35,094 nucleotides of DNA from a virus. Shown here in pieces: positions 8,376-17,922 of the stretch. Under the pieces are notes generated by a model. That model did no database searches, had not been told where the DNA came from, and was given only the letters and a program-made list of their open reading frames with translations. The stretch lies in the IMG/VR virus record IMGVR_UViG_3300007640_000110, positions 1-35,094 of that record. One strand, 5' to 3'. Positions within the stretch are counted from its first letter, which is position 1, and every line of letters begins with the position of its first letter. The position numbers were made by a program, and so were the translations under genes.

Positions 8376-8680
8376 TGCGCGATCCTTGTAAGCCTAACTT
8401 AATCGCTCTCGACTTGCCTGAGCTTGATGGATGTTCTGTCAGAAGCATAGGCATGAGAGAGCGCCAAGCTCTTGCTAAGGATTTAGACAAGATGGACGGT
8501 GACCTAGAAATGGGCATTCACATCTTTTCTTTGTTGGTAGTGGATGAAAACTTAGAGCAAGTATGGGATTCCGATAGTTGGGATGTTTGGAGTGGTAAAT
8601 ACCGCGACGACTTCGAAAAGCTATTGGGTGTTGTGCTTGATGCTTGCGGTTTTGGGGTAGATAAAGCAAAAAAGAGTTAG
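8375..8680 (+). CDS. Tail assembly chaperone, short form (gpG-like)
   Basis: This 101-residue protein is made when ribosomes do not shift frame. It binds the tape measure and tube protein during tail assembly in lambda-like phages. It opens MRDPCKPNLIALDLPELDGC, has the helical RERQALAKDLDKMD segment, and ends in VDKAKKS over the slippery site. Similarity to named proteins is low; position, size and the recoding signal at its end identify it. Confidence 0.85.
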   Translation: MRDPCKPNLIALDLPELDGCSVRSIGMRERQALAKDLDKMDGDLEMGIHIFSLLVVDENLEQVWDSDSWDVWSGKYRDDFEKLLGVVLDACGFGVDKAKKS

Positions 8681-8985
8681 AGGAAGACGCCGATTTAAGG
8701 TTTCAATTCCTCTTAACTCGTACTCTCGGTTATCGCTCACATAGTGAGTTTTTGGAGCTGTTTGACCCTGCCGAATATCAATACTGGATCGCTATGTTTT
8801 CACTCGACCCTTGGGATGAAAATAGAGCCGACCTTCGGGCGGCTTACGCACCCGCCGTTACTGCTTGGTGTCATGGGAACAAAAAAACGAAAGTTAAAGA
8901 CTTTATGAGTTATTTAATTGAAGAAAAGGCACCGCAGACGACAGAGGCACTTTTTGCTTTTGTGGATGAGGTAAACAATGGCTAA
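8375..8985 (+). CDS. Tail assembly chaperone, frameshifted long form (gpGT-like)
   Basis: A -1 frameshift at 8668-8674 would join the first 100 codons to the frame 8674-8985, giving about 203 residues. The T part reads on as ELEEDADLRFQFLLTRTLG and includes EFLELFDPAEYQYWIAMF and LDPWDENRADLRAAY. This matches the T-domain (DUF4035-like) pattern of an acidic linker, a YxxW helix and a DPWxxxRxDxR motif. The T frame has no RBS of its own near 8752. It overlaps the tape measure start by 8 bp. Confidence 0.9.
8668..8719 (+). promoter_or_regulatory. Programmed -1 frameshift signal
   Basis: The slippery heptamer A-AAA-AAG (8668-8674) is in the correct phase in the gpG frame, directly before AGT-TAG. 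A long stem follows: GAGTTA (8674-8679) with TAACTC (8714-8719) and GAGGAA (8680-8685) with TTCCTC (8707-8712), with one bulged T at 8713 and a 21-nt loop. The stem begins unusually close to the slip site, so its outer pairs would be open in the paused ribosome. Confidence 0.9.
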
Positions 8986-11158
8986 GAAGATACTCGGCGC
9001 TGTTGTCCTTCAGCTGCAAGCGGAGAATAAGCGGCTTAACGGCGACTTAAAAAAGGCGAACGCAACACTAAAGCGCCAAGGCAGACTGCTTGAGCGAACT
9101 GCAAAACAAACATCGGCAAAGATAAGCAACGCATTTAAAGGCGCTTTGGCCGGCGCATTCGCTGGCGCAGGTCTTGTTTCAAGTGTCAAAGGTATTGCTT
9201 CTATAACCGATGAGTTGAAAGGTTTTGAGGGGCGTTTAAAGTTAGTCACCAAGTCCCAGGAAGAGTTCGAAAGCTCCTTTAAAGCTGTTGCAGACATTGC
9301 GAATGAAACTAGGTCAGGTTTAGGGGCTACAGTTCAACTATATTCCAGATTAGCGCAAGCGTCTGGTGATCTAGGCTTAAGCCAAAAAGATCTAATTGAG
9401 TTAACTGGAACTTTAAATAAGTCTTTTCAGGTCTCTGGAGCTTCCCAAGAGGAAGCGCAAAGAGCAGCTTTCCAGCTTTCGCAGGCTATCGCGGGCGGCA
9501 CTTTACGTGCTGAAGAGTTCAATTCAATCCTCGATCAAACGCCACGCTTAACAAGAGCAATCGCGGAAGGGTTAGGTGTCAATGCGGGCAAGCTTCGAGA
9601 GCTTGTTAATGATGGACGCATAAGTAGTAAGGCGCTTGTAGATGCTGTAAGAACGCAAACCCGCCAAATTAATGAAGAGTTTGAAAGCCTTCCTGTCACT
9701 GTTGATCAATCTTTAACCAAACTTCGGAACAAATTTACTCTAGCTTTTCAAGATGTAGATGTCTCGCCATTAATTGAGCAGATAAACCGCCTAACAAAAG
9801 CCCTAACGAACCCCGAAGTAATCAAAGGTTTGACGGCTATCGCTGGCGGCATAGTCAAGGTCAGTTCTGTTGCTGCTAATTCTGTCGGTAAGATTGGCGA
9901 GTTTGCCAAGTTTATTGGAGAAAGGTTCGCGGCAACAGTTAATGGCAACGTTAATGATTTAGATGATATTGCTCGCCGAATTAAAAATACTAGTGCGCAG
10001 CTTATCGAGGCGCAGCGCTTAGTAGATGGGTCGGGAGGTGCGCCAGGTGCTGTTAGGCGTTTCGAAGAGGTCCAGTCAACGCTTAACAGTCTGCGTAGGG
10101 AGTATATAGAGCTCAGGAAAGAATTTTCTAAGCCAGCTGTCGCTAAAGTTGAAGTTCCTAGTTCGGCAGCCAGCGGCCCATCAACCATATCCCTAGACCC
10201 GCCGAAGAAAAAGAAAACCGGAAAATCAGAAGCAGAACGACGCGCCGAAGTTAGCGCCGGTTTAATTTCTGGCTTACGCGACGAACTGGCATTAGCTCAA
10301 GCCTTAACGGTCGAAGAAAAATCAAGAGTTCAAGCCGCCATTGAGCGTCGCAACCTAACAGGTGCTGATGTCCAATTAGGTGCGCAGCTACAGGATCAAA
10401 TTCGCTTTGCCGAGGCGCGGCAAAAACAAATAGACCTAGACCGACAGAATGCAGATCTAGCCAAATCTGTTATATCAGACCTGGAAAAACAAGTTTCCGG
10501 GTATAACGATCTCAGTGAATCTGCGCAAATACTCGTCGATTTAGAGACGGGTCGCTATAAAGCGCTGGACGGGCCATCTAAGCAACGCATTGAGCAACTG
10601 GCACGCGAGGTTGCCGAGCAAGAGAAGATCAAGGAAGCAGCCGAAAAGGCGCTAAAAGAACAGGAAGAACAAGCACGCAAGCTGGAACAAACAGCTAAAG
10701 AGTTTGGAAACACGTTCTCAAGCGCTTTCGAGGATGCCATTGTAGAAGGCTCTAAGTTTTCAGATGTTCTGAAAGGGTTAGAGAAAGACATTCTAAGAAT
10801 TATTAACAGAAAATTATTCCTTGAGCCGTTGCAACAAGGGATTAGTAGCTTAATTAGTGGCTCTGGCTCTGGCTCTGGGGGCGGACTTTTTGGGTTTTTG
10901 AGCGGGGCTAGAGAAAACGGCGGGAGCGTCATAGGTGGAAGAAGTTATCTAGTCGGTGAAGGTGGGCCGGAAATATACACTCCTCGCAGTTCTGGCGAAA
11001 TCATTTCTAACTCAGAAAGCAAAAAAATGTTAGGGCAGACTCAACAAGTTGTTTTCAATATAACTACTCCTAACGCAGATTCGTTTATGCAAAGCCAAGA
11101 TCAAATTGCGGCTGCTGGTGCGTCTATCGCCCAAAGAGCTGCTAGGAGAAATGGTTAA
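8978..11158 (+). CDS. Tail tape measure protein
   Basis: This long helical protein sets tail length. It has 726 residues, which implies a tail of roughly 100-110 nm by the usual residue-per-length rule. It shows a Lys/Arg-rich coiled N-terminus and a small hydrophobic segment FKGALAGAFAGAGLVSS near residue 50. The conserved tape-measure N-terminal domain follows (about 70-255; LYSRLAQASGDLGLSQ, GGTLRAEEFNSILDQ). Further on are a long coiled coil (about 400-580) and a Gly/Ser stretch (LISGSGSGSGGG) before ENGGSVIGGRSYLVGEGGPE, the typical C-terminal motif. It is probably membrane-interacting at ejection. Confidence 0.96.
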   Translation: MAKKILGAVVLQLQAENKRLNGDLKKANATLKRQGRLLERTAKQTSAKISNAFKGALAGAFAGAGLVSSVKGIASITDELKGFEGRLKLVTKSQEEFESSFKAVADIANETRSGLGATVQLYSRLAQASGDLGLSQKDLIELTGTLNKSFQVSGASQEEAQRAAFQLSQAIAGGTLRAEEFNSILDQTPRLTRAIAEGLGVNAGKLRELVNDGRISSKALVDAVRTQTRQINEEFESLPVTVDQSLTKLRNKFTLAFQDVDVSPLIEQINRLTKALTNPEVIKGLTAIAGGIVKVSSVAANSVGKIGEFAKFIGERFAATVNGNVNDLDDIARRIKNTSAQLIEAQRLVDGSGGAPGAVRRFEEVQSTLNSLRREYIELRKEFSKPAVAKVEVPSSAASGPSTISLDPPKKKKTGKSEAERRAEVSAGLISGLRDELALAQALTVEEKSRVQAAIERRNLTGADVQLGAQLQDQIRFAEARQKQIDLDRQNADLAKSVISDLEKQVSGYNDLSESAQILVDLETGRYKALDGPSKQRIEQLAREVAEQEKIKEAAEKALKEQEEQARKLEQTAKEFGNTFSSAFEDAIVEGSKFSDVLKGLEKDILRIINRKLFLEPLQQGISSLISGSGSGSGGGLFGFLSGARENGGSVIGGRSYLVGEGGPEIYTPRSSGEIISNSESKKMLGQTQQVVFNITTPNADSFMQSQDQIAAAGASIAQRAARRNG

Positions 11159-11793
11159 TGTCCTATGTCGATATTCGTTTGTCCGAATCAATAGAACAAA
11201 ACGCCAATTTTAAATATTTAAACAACACTTCCATCGTGACGACTTCTTCAGGCGCGGAACAGCGCAACGCGAATTGGAGTCAGTTTCGACTAAGTGCGGA
11301 CGTCTCCTACCCCATTCAAAGAAAAGAAACTCTGCAAGAAATCATCGACCACTATATTTTGATGCGTGGACAGCTGTTTTCGTTTCCGTTTAAGAACTGG
11401 GACATGTTCAGAATTGGTGACCCACGTGACAACACGTATCAAAGAATTGGATTTGGTGACGGTTCTACTGTTGGCTTCCAAATCAAAAAACTTTTTGAGC
11501 TTGGGGCTATCAACTACGAGAAAGATATTCTAAAACCAGCCACAGGCGGCAAAGTCTATATCGATGGCGTATTGCAAACGATAACAACTGATTACACCAT
11601 CGACCTGTTGACCGGGATAATCACCTTTACAAGCGCCCCCGCTAATCTCGCGGAAATACAATACTGTGGCGAATTTTATGTTCCGATGAGGTATGCAAGT
11701 GATTCGTTAAATGTGCTTGCTACTATGTATTTGCAAAATTACGAAATCGCCTCTATCCCAGCTGTGAGCTTAATAGAGGTCCGTGGTGAGTAA
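11158..11793 (+). CDS. Distal tail protein (DUF2460, GTA gp12-like)
   Basis: This 211-residue protein belongs by appearance to DUF2460. The N-terminal pattern VDIRLSESIEQNA...FKYLN and the motif LREIxDHYxxxRGQLxSFPFKNW are seen here as LQEIIDHYILMRGQLFSFPF. Relatives sit at the start of the tail tip in Rhodobacter gene transfer agent and in many siphoviruses. It has one-base overlap with the tape measure and about 11 bp with the next gene. Confidence 0.9.
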   Translation: MSYVDIRLSESIEQNANFKYLNNTSIVTTSSGAEQRNANWSQFRLSADVSYPIQRKETLQEIIDHYILMRGQLFSFPFKNWDMFRIGDPRDNTYQRIGFGDGSTVGFQIKKLFELGAINYEKDILKPATGGKVYIDGVLQTITTDYTIDLLTGIITFTSAPANLAEIQYCGEFYVPMRYASDSLNVLATMYLQNYEIASIPAVSLIEVRGE

Positions 11794-12613
11794 GGGGCTG
11801 GATTCCGCGCAGCAGGCAGTATATGACCAGACTGCAACGCAAATCACGAGATGCTTACGCATCGATCAGACAAACGGCACGTCTTACTATTTCACGAGCT
11901 TAGATCGAGACGTGGAAATCAGCGGAGACGTGTATAAAAGCGCAGGCGGATTTTCTGCGACTGCTTACGAAAGCTCCACAGGGCTCGCGGTCGATAATGC
12001 AGAGATATCAGCACTCACTGATGAGATGGGTCTAAGCGATGATGAAGTGATCGCGGGTCGTCTTGATGGCGCTGAGTGGGAGGTTTTTGAATACGATTAT
12101 GAAGGAAATCGCGTATTAGCTACTAAAGGTATAGGCGTTCTCGGCGAGTATAAGCATGCTGAAGGGCTGTTTACCATAGAGTTACGTTCGTTAGCTCAGA
12201 AATTAAATCAATCCGTCGGTTTTATCCTTCAAAAGAAGTGCCGCCACGCACTTTATGACTCGATATGCAGAGCGCCTACCGTTGGTAATACGTTCTCAGG
12301 CACGGTGACAACACCAACGAGCCGAACACAATTTGTCGGCAGTGCTGTGCCTGTTCGTCCTCTGGGAAAGATCACGTTTACTAGTGGCGATAATGTTGAC
12401 GTTACCGGCACGGTTCGCGCGGTGTCCGGGTCAACTATTACCCTAGAGTTCCCTGTCCCCTTCGACTTAGATCCTGGGGTCACTTATACGGTCCTTAACG
12501 GCTGCAATAAAACCTTCGAGCAATGCAAGCTTTACGGCCAAGAGTTGAATTTTGGTGGCTTTAAAGACATGCCTGGAAATGATGCCCTCAGATCTCCCCC
12601 AAACGTCGCTTAG
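11783..12613 (+). CDS. Distal tail protein (DUF2163, GTA gp13-like)
   Basis: A 276-residue protein with a GTG start at 11783 (a second GTG follows at once), preceded by AGAGGT. It has the DUF2163 opening TRCLRIDQTNGTSYYFTSLD and the C-terminal cysteine motif CNKTFEQCKLYGQELNFGGF, which in relatives helps hold a metal or structural site near the tail hub. A KCRHALYDSICR cysteine pair lies in the middle. The gene order DUF2460-DUF2163-NlpC/P60-tip confirms the assignment. Confidence 0.92.
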   Translation: MVSKGLDSAQQAVYDQTATQITRCLRIDQTNGTSYYFTSLDRDVEISGDVYKSAGGFSATAYESSTGLAVDNAEISALTDEMGLSDDEVIAGRLDGAEWEVFEYDYEGNRVLATKGIGVLGEYKHAEGLFTIELRSLAQKLNQSVGFILQKKCRHALYDSICRAPTVGNTFSGTVTTPTSRTQFVGSAVPVRPLGKITFTSGDNVDVTGTVRAVSGSTITLEFPVPFDLDPGVTYTVLNGCNKTFEQCKLYGQELNFGGFKDMPGNDALRSPPNVA

Positions 12614-13037
12614 CTACGCTCAATCCGCCCGAGAAGGATGGCTAGGCGTGCCGTATCGCCACCAAGGCCGGACAAAACGCGGTGTGGATTGCCTCGGCTT
12701 GTTAGTTTGTTCGGCTCGTGATTTCGGTCTAACCGTTGTTGATAACCTCGCTTACGGTCGCAAGCCTTGCCACGAAACAATGAAGGAAGGATTGCTTGAT
12801 CATATGGTTAAAATAAACCGCGCCGACCTTCGCCCGGGAGACGTTCTTTATATTCGTTGGCCGAACGATCCTCATCCTTTACACCTCGCCCTTGTCACTA
12901 GTTTTAATGATTCAGGCGTCCCGATCATTATGCATGCTGATTGCGATAAACAAAGAAAAGTTGTGGAAATTACTTTGCCGTTAAATTGGTGGCCTAGCGT
13001 TAGCATGTGTCTTAGGTGGAAATCATGGGCAGGTTAG
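12579..13037 (+). CDS. Tail-associated cell wall peptidase (NlpC/P60, GTA gp14-like)
   Basis: This is probably a tail tip endopeptidase that locally opens peptidoglycan at infection. It has about 152 residues. The catalytic Cys is in GVDCLGLL (about Cys38), His in PLHLALV, with HADC as the likely third polar position. LRPGDVLYIRWP is the typical strand before the His. A GTG start at 12552 would add 9 residues, but the ATG pair at 12579/12582 fits the family start better. It overlaps both neighbours. Confidence 0.92.
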   Translation: MMPSDLPQTSLSYAQSAREGWLGVPYRHQGRTKRGVDCLGLLVCSARDFGLTVVDNLAYGRKPCHETMKEGLLDHMVKINRADLRPGDVLYIRWPNDPHPLHLALVTSFNDSGVPIIMHADCDKQRKVVEITLPLNWWPSVSMCLRWKSWAG

Positions 13038-16000
13038 CCGGTGGCGTTGTTGGCGCAGCGTTGGGGTTTGCTGTTGGCGGACCAACCGGCGCGCGATTTG
13101 GTTTTGCTGGCGGGCAGTTTTTAGGCGGTGCGCTCGCGGGAAGCGGTGGCGAACAGAATAATAATCGTGCCGCGCCGCCGCTAGCAGAGTTCGCCCCTCT
13201 CAATGGAAATGCAGGCGCGCCGGTTGACTTTGGCTACGGATCGAATAGACATTCGGGGCATGTGATTTGGTTCGGCGGCTACCGAGAGATAGAGACTACT
13301 ACCCCAACTGGGGGTGGGGGTGGGGGTGGCGGTAAAGGCGGACCCGGTTCTGGTGGGGGTGGCTCTACTGAAACCCGTCGCCGTAGGGTGGCTACGTTCG
13401 CGATTCTGTGGAAAGAATTATCTATTTCAGAAGTCGCTACCGCCGTAGGGCGCGTGTGGATAGCCGGAAAGCTTGTCATAGACCCACGGGCAGGGTTAGA
13501 GCCGGAGGCTTATCTGGCGGGCGACAGGCCTTTTATCTACAGTACCGCGCAAACCTTCAATACGCCAGGGACTTCTGGGCCAGGTGTGCGCCATTATATG
13601 GGCGGTTTGGACCAGTTGCCCGATCCAGCGATGGAGGAGGCTCTAGGCGCTGGCAATGCCCCAGCTTATAGAGGCTGCGTGATTTCGGTGTTTGATAGCT
13701 TCGAGCTGGAGCCTTACGGGAACCAGATGCCGTATAGCTTCGAGGCTGAGGTTGTTACTGGCACAATAACCGATCCGCCTATTAGGATCAGGGAGTTTGA
13801 GACGCCTACTGGTAGCGCTGCTGTGCGGAATGCTCGTTATCTAGGCAACGACACATGGCAGCGAGCCTACTATTACGGATCTGATGTTGATGGTAATGAG
13901 GTCTTAGACGATCACATCTATGTTACTCACGTCGTAGAGACTTATAATCTTTATGGGCAGAAAATCGACGTGGAGCGTACCACGCGCCGATCTAATTATG
14001 TCGATGATATTACTCGTCTTGAGGCCGCTCCCTCTGGCATCAGAAATGCCCCATACCTCGGTTATACGAAAATTTCCTCTGGCCAGCAATTAAATCCCAG
14101 CGCGACGAGTTTCTGGTCATTCTTTCTCGGTCAGTCCGGGAGTAACAACCCGACAGTGACTGCGCCAGGAGGTGTGTCCCCTTATTCGGCGCGTGGCTTT
14201 TTGAACGGCCAGACAGTCGATTATACGGGCGCATTAGACGGCTTTACTAATTCAACATTATTCCTTGACGGCTATGTGTACGGGTATAACTCAGGCACCG
14301 ATAACCAGCCGGGTATCGCTCGATATAAAGTTTCCCAACCAGCGTGGTTTCCTTCAGGCGATCCGGACTCTGCTTTCTTCGATCTGCGTGCGGGCGGATA
14401 CACGGTTTCCGGTGTCGACTCTCAGGGTGGGAGGGCGCGAATCTTTCAGGGTATGGACGGTTACATTTATGTCGCCGCCTTTGGTAATCCGGATGCGCGA
14501 TTCGACAACGGGGTAAATGTTATCCGGTTAACAAAAGATCTGGAGTTTGTCGCAGATATCGATATTGGGGAAGCTCACTCGAATAGCGCAGAGTTTTATT
14601 TCTGGAATAATTTAATGGTCGACTCTGCCGAGCAGACGAACGACAATGCCCGCCGTCTCCGGTTGTGGGATATCAGCGATACTGGTAATCCGACCCTATT
14701 AAATACTGCCAACACAAATACAGAATTAGGGTCGGCAGAGATATTACCGCTGCCGAACGGGCTTTTTGTTATGCCTGACGGGATTTGGTCAGTTAGAGAG
14801 CAAGTTACTGCTCAAGCGGTGACACTGCAATCCGCATTAGAAAACCTCGCTGATCGGGTTGGTATGGACTCAAGCGAGATCGACGCGTCTGGAGCCACGC
14901 AATCTCTACGCGGGTTTAAAGTGTCTGGACCGACGGGAGCGAGAGGCGCTATCGAATCGCTATTTAATGCTTTCCCGGTGATCGGTTTTGAGTCACAAAA
15001 AGAGCTGAAATTTACCACGCTTGGCACAAGCTCAATTGTGACAATACCCGAGGATGATTTAATAGAAATCAGTGATGGGGAAGCTCGGACAAGCCTTGTC
15101 CGGACGCGAGCCCAAGAGCTAGAGTTACCCCGTCAAATCGATTTCGGATTTTCTGATGTCAATCAAGACTACCAACCAGACTGGCAATACTCATCGATAA
15201 TAGAAACAATTTCAGAAGAAAAGCTCCGCATTAGCGTGCCGGTTGTTTTCAGTTCGGCTGAGGGCGCGCAGCGCGCCGACCAAATTAAGCGGCAGATGTG
15301 GACAGAGAGGATCGCGTACCAAATATCGTTAGGCCCCAAATACACGTATCTCGATCCCGGCGATGTGATCACCCTGCCTACATCGCAGGGTAATATTGAT
15401 GCGCGGATTGTAAAAATCCATAGCGGGCTAAATATGGAGCATCGGATCGATTTAGTCGCCGAGCAAAATCAAAACTACACCTCCGATGCTGTAGGCAATG
15501 ATCCAGATTCAGACAACGCTCAAGCGTTGAGTGCGCCAGGGCCAACAAAGCTGCTATTTATCGATTCTGTTCCTCTACGCGATACAGACACTGGCCCCGG
15601 ATATTATTTAGCGGCATCGGGATATACTGCCGCTTGGGCCGGCGCTAACGTAACGCTATCTGATGGGACTACAGAAACGTTCCTAAAAACATTTGTGACT
15701 CAGGCCACTTGCGGGTTTACGACAACCGCACTGGCATCGGCAGATAATGGTTTAGATACGATTAATTCTGTTACCGTGAAAATGATAAACGATGGTGTTC
15801 TAGGCAGCATTACGACTGATGAATGGTTGGACGGTGGTAATGCGGCGCTAATCGGTAATGAAATTGTTTATTTCCGTGATGTGACAGATCTCGGTGACGG
15901 GCTTTACACTATCAAAACGTTTTTTCGAGGTTTCTTAGATACCTCCACCGCTGGCCACGCAGCCGATGACCGATTCTTGTTATTGGAACCAGACAAGATA

Positions 16001-17221
16001 TTCAATATCGACGCGACCACCGCTCAAACCGATGAAACGCTAACCTTTTTGGCTCGTACTTTTTATGAAAGCGGTCGAGCACCTACAGAATATCAGGCGA
16101 CACTAGGAAATAATCGAACCAAGGCACTCGCGCCAGCGTTTGGATTTGCTATCAGAAAACCGAACGGCGATTACGAAGGGTATTTTTATGCGGGAGGACG
16201 AGCAGGCGGGGAGCTCGAATCCGGTCACGGGCATATTGAACCGATGACTACGGAGCTGTACTCCGTTGACTGCTACACGGCCGAAGGTGTTCAGCTCGCA
16301 ACGGTACTCACGCCAACGTTCGCGGCTTATGAAAAATACGACGATTACGATGGTAAAAAATACTTCACTTATACATTTGCTCAGCAGCAATCAGACAATG
16401 GGGGTTTCGCCGTAGATGAGGCGAGCTTTGACTGCTTCCAGGTCGATGATAACGGGGTCCGTGGCCCAGCCTTGCGGATTGTGTCGCAATTTGCTCTCGC
16501 CGCGCTTGGTGACTATGACCAGCTCATACTTAGCCAATTACCAACGCCTAAATTTTATTGGCCGCTCGATGTTGATCGCGATGATATAGATACTCCAGCC
16601 GACGCGCTTACAGGCGGGGGCGATTTTAGTTTTACGACGAGCACGCCAGTGCAAGGCGGCACGGGCTCGTTGTTTCGATCAGCTACTTCACCCAGTCACG
16701 CCGGGCAAATTACCGGAGCAAAAGCCACCGCAAATATTGATGAGTTATGCGTCTCGCTTTGGTTTCGAATTTATTTGACGAACGGCGCGATAAGGCATAG
16801 ACCGTTTTTGGCTCAAAACAACATTAACAACTACGTCGGGCGTTTTGCGGTGGGAAGTAAAGACGGTGAGCACGACAAACTTCACTGCAGAATGCGATTT
16901 AATAACAACGTCAGAATTATTTGTGAAACTGATGGGACTAATAAAGTAAATGACAACTCGTGGCACCATCTGGTTTTTCAAGGATCGACTTTCAATGGGT
17001 TCGACGCTTGCCAAATTTGGCTGGATGGCGTCTTAGAAGTAACAGAGCCGACCACGGGGATTCCCGCTAATACGCGCCTACAGGACACCACAACCGGCAT
17101 CCAATTACTAGGCGAGAACGCGGATCGCACAAATTACGGTTACTTTGCGAAAATCGCGTTTTACGACCGATTACTCAGCCAATCAGAAATTGAGGCGCAA
17201 TACGCGCTCAGAAACTTCTAG
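13025..17221 (+). CDS. Tail tip / host specificity protein (GTA gp15/lambda J-like)
   Basis: This large tip protein (1398 residues) probably determines host adsorption. It begins with a Gly-rich hydrophobic segment (GGVVGAALGFAVGGPTGA), then a poly-Gly linker near residue 98 and the hub part (FAILWKELSISEVATAVGRV). The stretch at about 375-600 has a repeated DGYVYGYNSG/DGYIYVAAFG pattern and looks like an inserted beta-propeller. The baseplate-like part follows. The last 220 residues look like a LamG/concanavalin-type domain (ELCVSLWFRIYL, NSWHHLVFQGSTF, IWLDG). ATG 13025 is chosen over GTG 13016 because AGGTGG lies 6 bp upstream. Confidence 0.9.
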   Translation: MGRLAGGVVGAALGFAVGGPTGARFGFAGGQFLGGALAGSGGEQNNNRAAPPLAEFAPLNGNAGAPVDFGYGSNRHSGHVIWFGGYREIETTTPTGGGGGGGGKGGPGSGGGGSTETRRRRVATFAILWKELSISEVATAVGRVWIAGKLVIDPRAGLEPEAYLAGDRPFIYSTAQTFNTPGTSGPGVRHYMGGLDQLPDPAMEEALGAGNAPAYRGCVISVFDSFELEPYGNQMPYSFEAEVVTGTITDPPIRIREFETPTGSAAVRNARYLGNDTWQRAYYYGSDVDGNEVLDDHIYVTHVVETYNLYGQKIDVERTTRRSNYVDDITRLEAAPSGIRNAPYLGYTKISSGQQLNPSATSFWSFFLGQSGSNNPTVTAPGGVSPYSARGFLNGQTVDYTGALDGFTNSTLFLDGYVYGYNSGTDNQPGIARYKVSQPAWFPSGDPDSAFFDLRAGGYTVSGVDSQGGRARIFQGMDGYIYVAAFGNPDARFDNGVNVIRLTKDLEFVADIDIGEAHSNSAEFYFWNNLMVDSAEQTNDNARRLRLWDISDTGNPTLLNTANTNTELGSAEILPLPNGLFVMPDGIWSVREQVTAQAVTLQSALENLADRVGMDSSEIDASGATQSLRGFKVSGPTGARGAIESLFNAFPVIGFESQKELKFTTLGTSSIVTIPEDDLIEISDGEARTSLVRTRAQELELPRQIDFGFSDVNQDYQPDWQYSSIIETISEEKLRISVPVVFSSAEGAQRADQIKRQMWTERIAYQISLGPKYTYLDPGDVITLPTSQGNIDARIVKIHSGLNMEHRIDLVAEQNQNYTSDAVGNDPDSDNAQALSAPGPTKLLFIDSVPLRDTDTGPGYYLAASGYTAAWAGANVTLSDGTTETFLKTFVTQATCGFTTTALASADNGLDTINSVTVKMINDGVLGSITTDEWLDGGNAALIGNEIVYFRDVTDLGDGLYTIKTFFRGFLDTSTAGHAADDRFLLLEPDKIFNIDATTAQTDETLTFLARTFYESGRAPTEYQATLGNNRTKALAPAFGFAIRKPNGDYEGYFYAGGRAGGELESGHGHIEPMTTELYSVDCYTAEGVQLATVLTPTFAAYEKYDDYDGKKYFTYTFAQQQSDNGGFAVDEASFDCFQVDDNGVRGPALRIVSQFALAALGDYDQLILSQLPTPKFYWPLDVDRDDIDTPADALTGGGDFSFTTSTPVQGGTGSLFRSATSPSHAGQITGAKATANIDELCVSLWFRIYLTNGAIRHRPFLAQNNINNYVGRFAVGSKDGEHDKLHCRMRFNNNVRIICETDGTNKVNDNSWHHLVFQGSTFNGFDACQIWLDGVLEVTEPTTGIPANTRLQDTTTGIQLLGENADRTNYGYFAKIAFYDRLLSQSEIEAQYALRNF

Positions 17222-17230
17222 GGGTTTTAG

Positions 17231-17920
17231 ATGCGAAATTTCGAAAGGAAATTGTTCAATAAGGAAGAGGTTTTAAACGAGCTTTTTGATCGATTGACCG
17301 TTGCTGGCGGATTATCTCATAGATCACTAGATTCTAGCGGCCTCACGATTCCTTATGGCTCTACCACTCTATTTATTTACGGTCAGTGGGTCGATATCTC
17401 TGAGGGCTCTTTAATTATCACCGCATCATCGACTAACTATGTAGAGCTCTCGGTCGTTGATCCTTTCACGATTAGCACAAATACAACGGCATTTACTCCG
17501 GGCCGCGTTCCGCTGTTCGAGGTTGATACTAATTCGACAGACGTGACCGCTGTGCGTGACCGTCGGCGGATGCTTGATCTTGGTCAGCTTGGAGAAAACA
17601 CAACACAAAAAATAGACTACGCTGCGAGCGTTACGCCAGATGCGTTCGACGGAAGGTACGTAGAAATTGGCGAGCTCACCGGTGCAATAACTATCGAGAA
17701 TCCTACGAACTCCCCTATTTCAGATGGCACAGACTCAGGCATCGGTTGCGAGCTCTATATAATGCTAGAGCAGGACGCCACCGGTTCGCGCGCTATTACA
17801 TGGGGTTCTGATTACGTTGTGACGCTCGCCACTGGCGGCGCTGATGAGCGTTGCATTGTTCACTTCATCTTTGACCGTGGTAAGTGGGTTGCCGTGGGTA
17901 CACCTGTTTGGGATTCCTAG
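17231..17920 (+). CDS. Tail fibre / tip-associated protein
   Basis: This 229-residue, beta-rich protein follows the tip gene by 9 bp. The first half (RSLDSSGLTIPYGSTTLFIY, TNYVELSVVD, ALFEVDTN-like GRVPLFEVDTN, VRDRRRML) resembles the repeated beta-structure of fibre shafts. The second half (GELTGAITIENPTNSPISDG, ITWGSDYVV, HFIFDRGKWVAVG) resembles a jelly-roll knob found at the ends of phage fibres. It is probably a receptor-binding or accessory fibre. It is the last rightward gene, and its stop is 2 bp from the end of the leftward cluster with no clear terminator between them. Confidence 0.7.
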   Translation: MRNFERKLFNKEEVLNELFDRLTVAGGLSHRSLDSSGLTIPYGSTTLFIYGQWVDISEGSLIITASSTNYVELSVVDPFTISTNTTAFTPGRVPLFEVDTNSTDVTAVRDRRRMLDLGQLGENTTQKIDYAASVTPDAFDGRYVEIGELTGAITIENPTNSPISDGTDSGIGCELYIMLEQDATGSRAITWGSDYVVTLATGGADERCIVHFIFDRGKWVAVGTPVWDS

Positions 17921-17922
17921 CC

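Noticed and set aside
9748-10932. Minus-strand frames inside the tape measure gene
   Set aside because: They are shadows of a strongly recognised gene on the other strand, with no RBS and Ser/Leu-rich composition.
13408-13671. Plus-strand 87-aa frame inside the tip gene
   Set aside because: Arg-rich out-of-frame shadow of a GC-rich coding region; no RBS or known motif.
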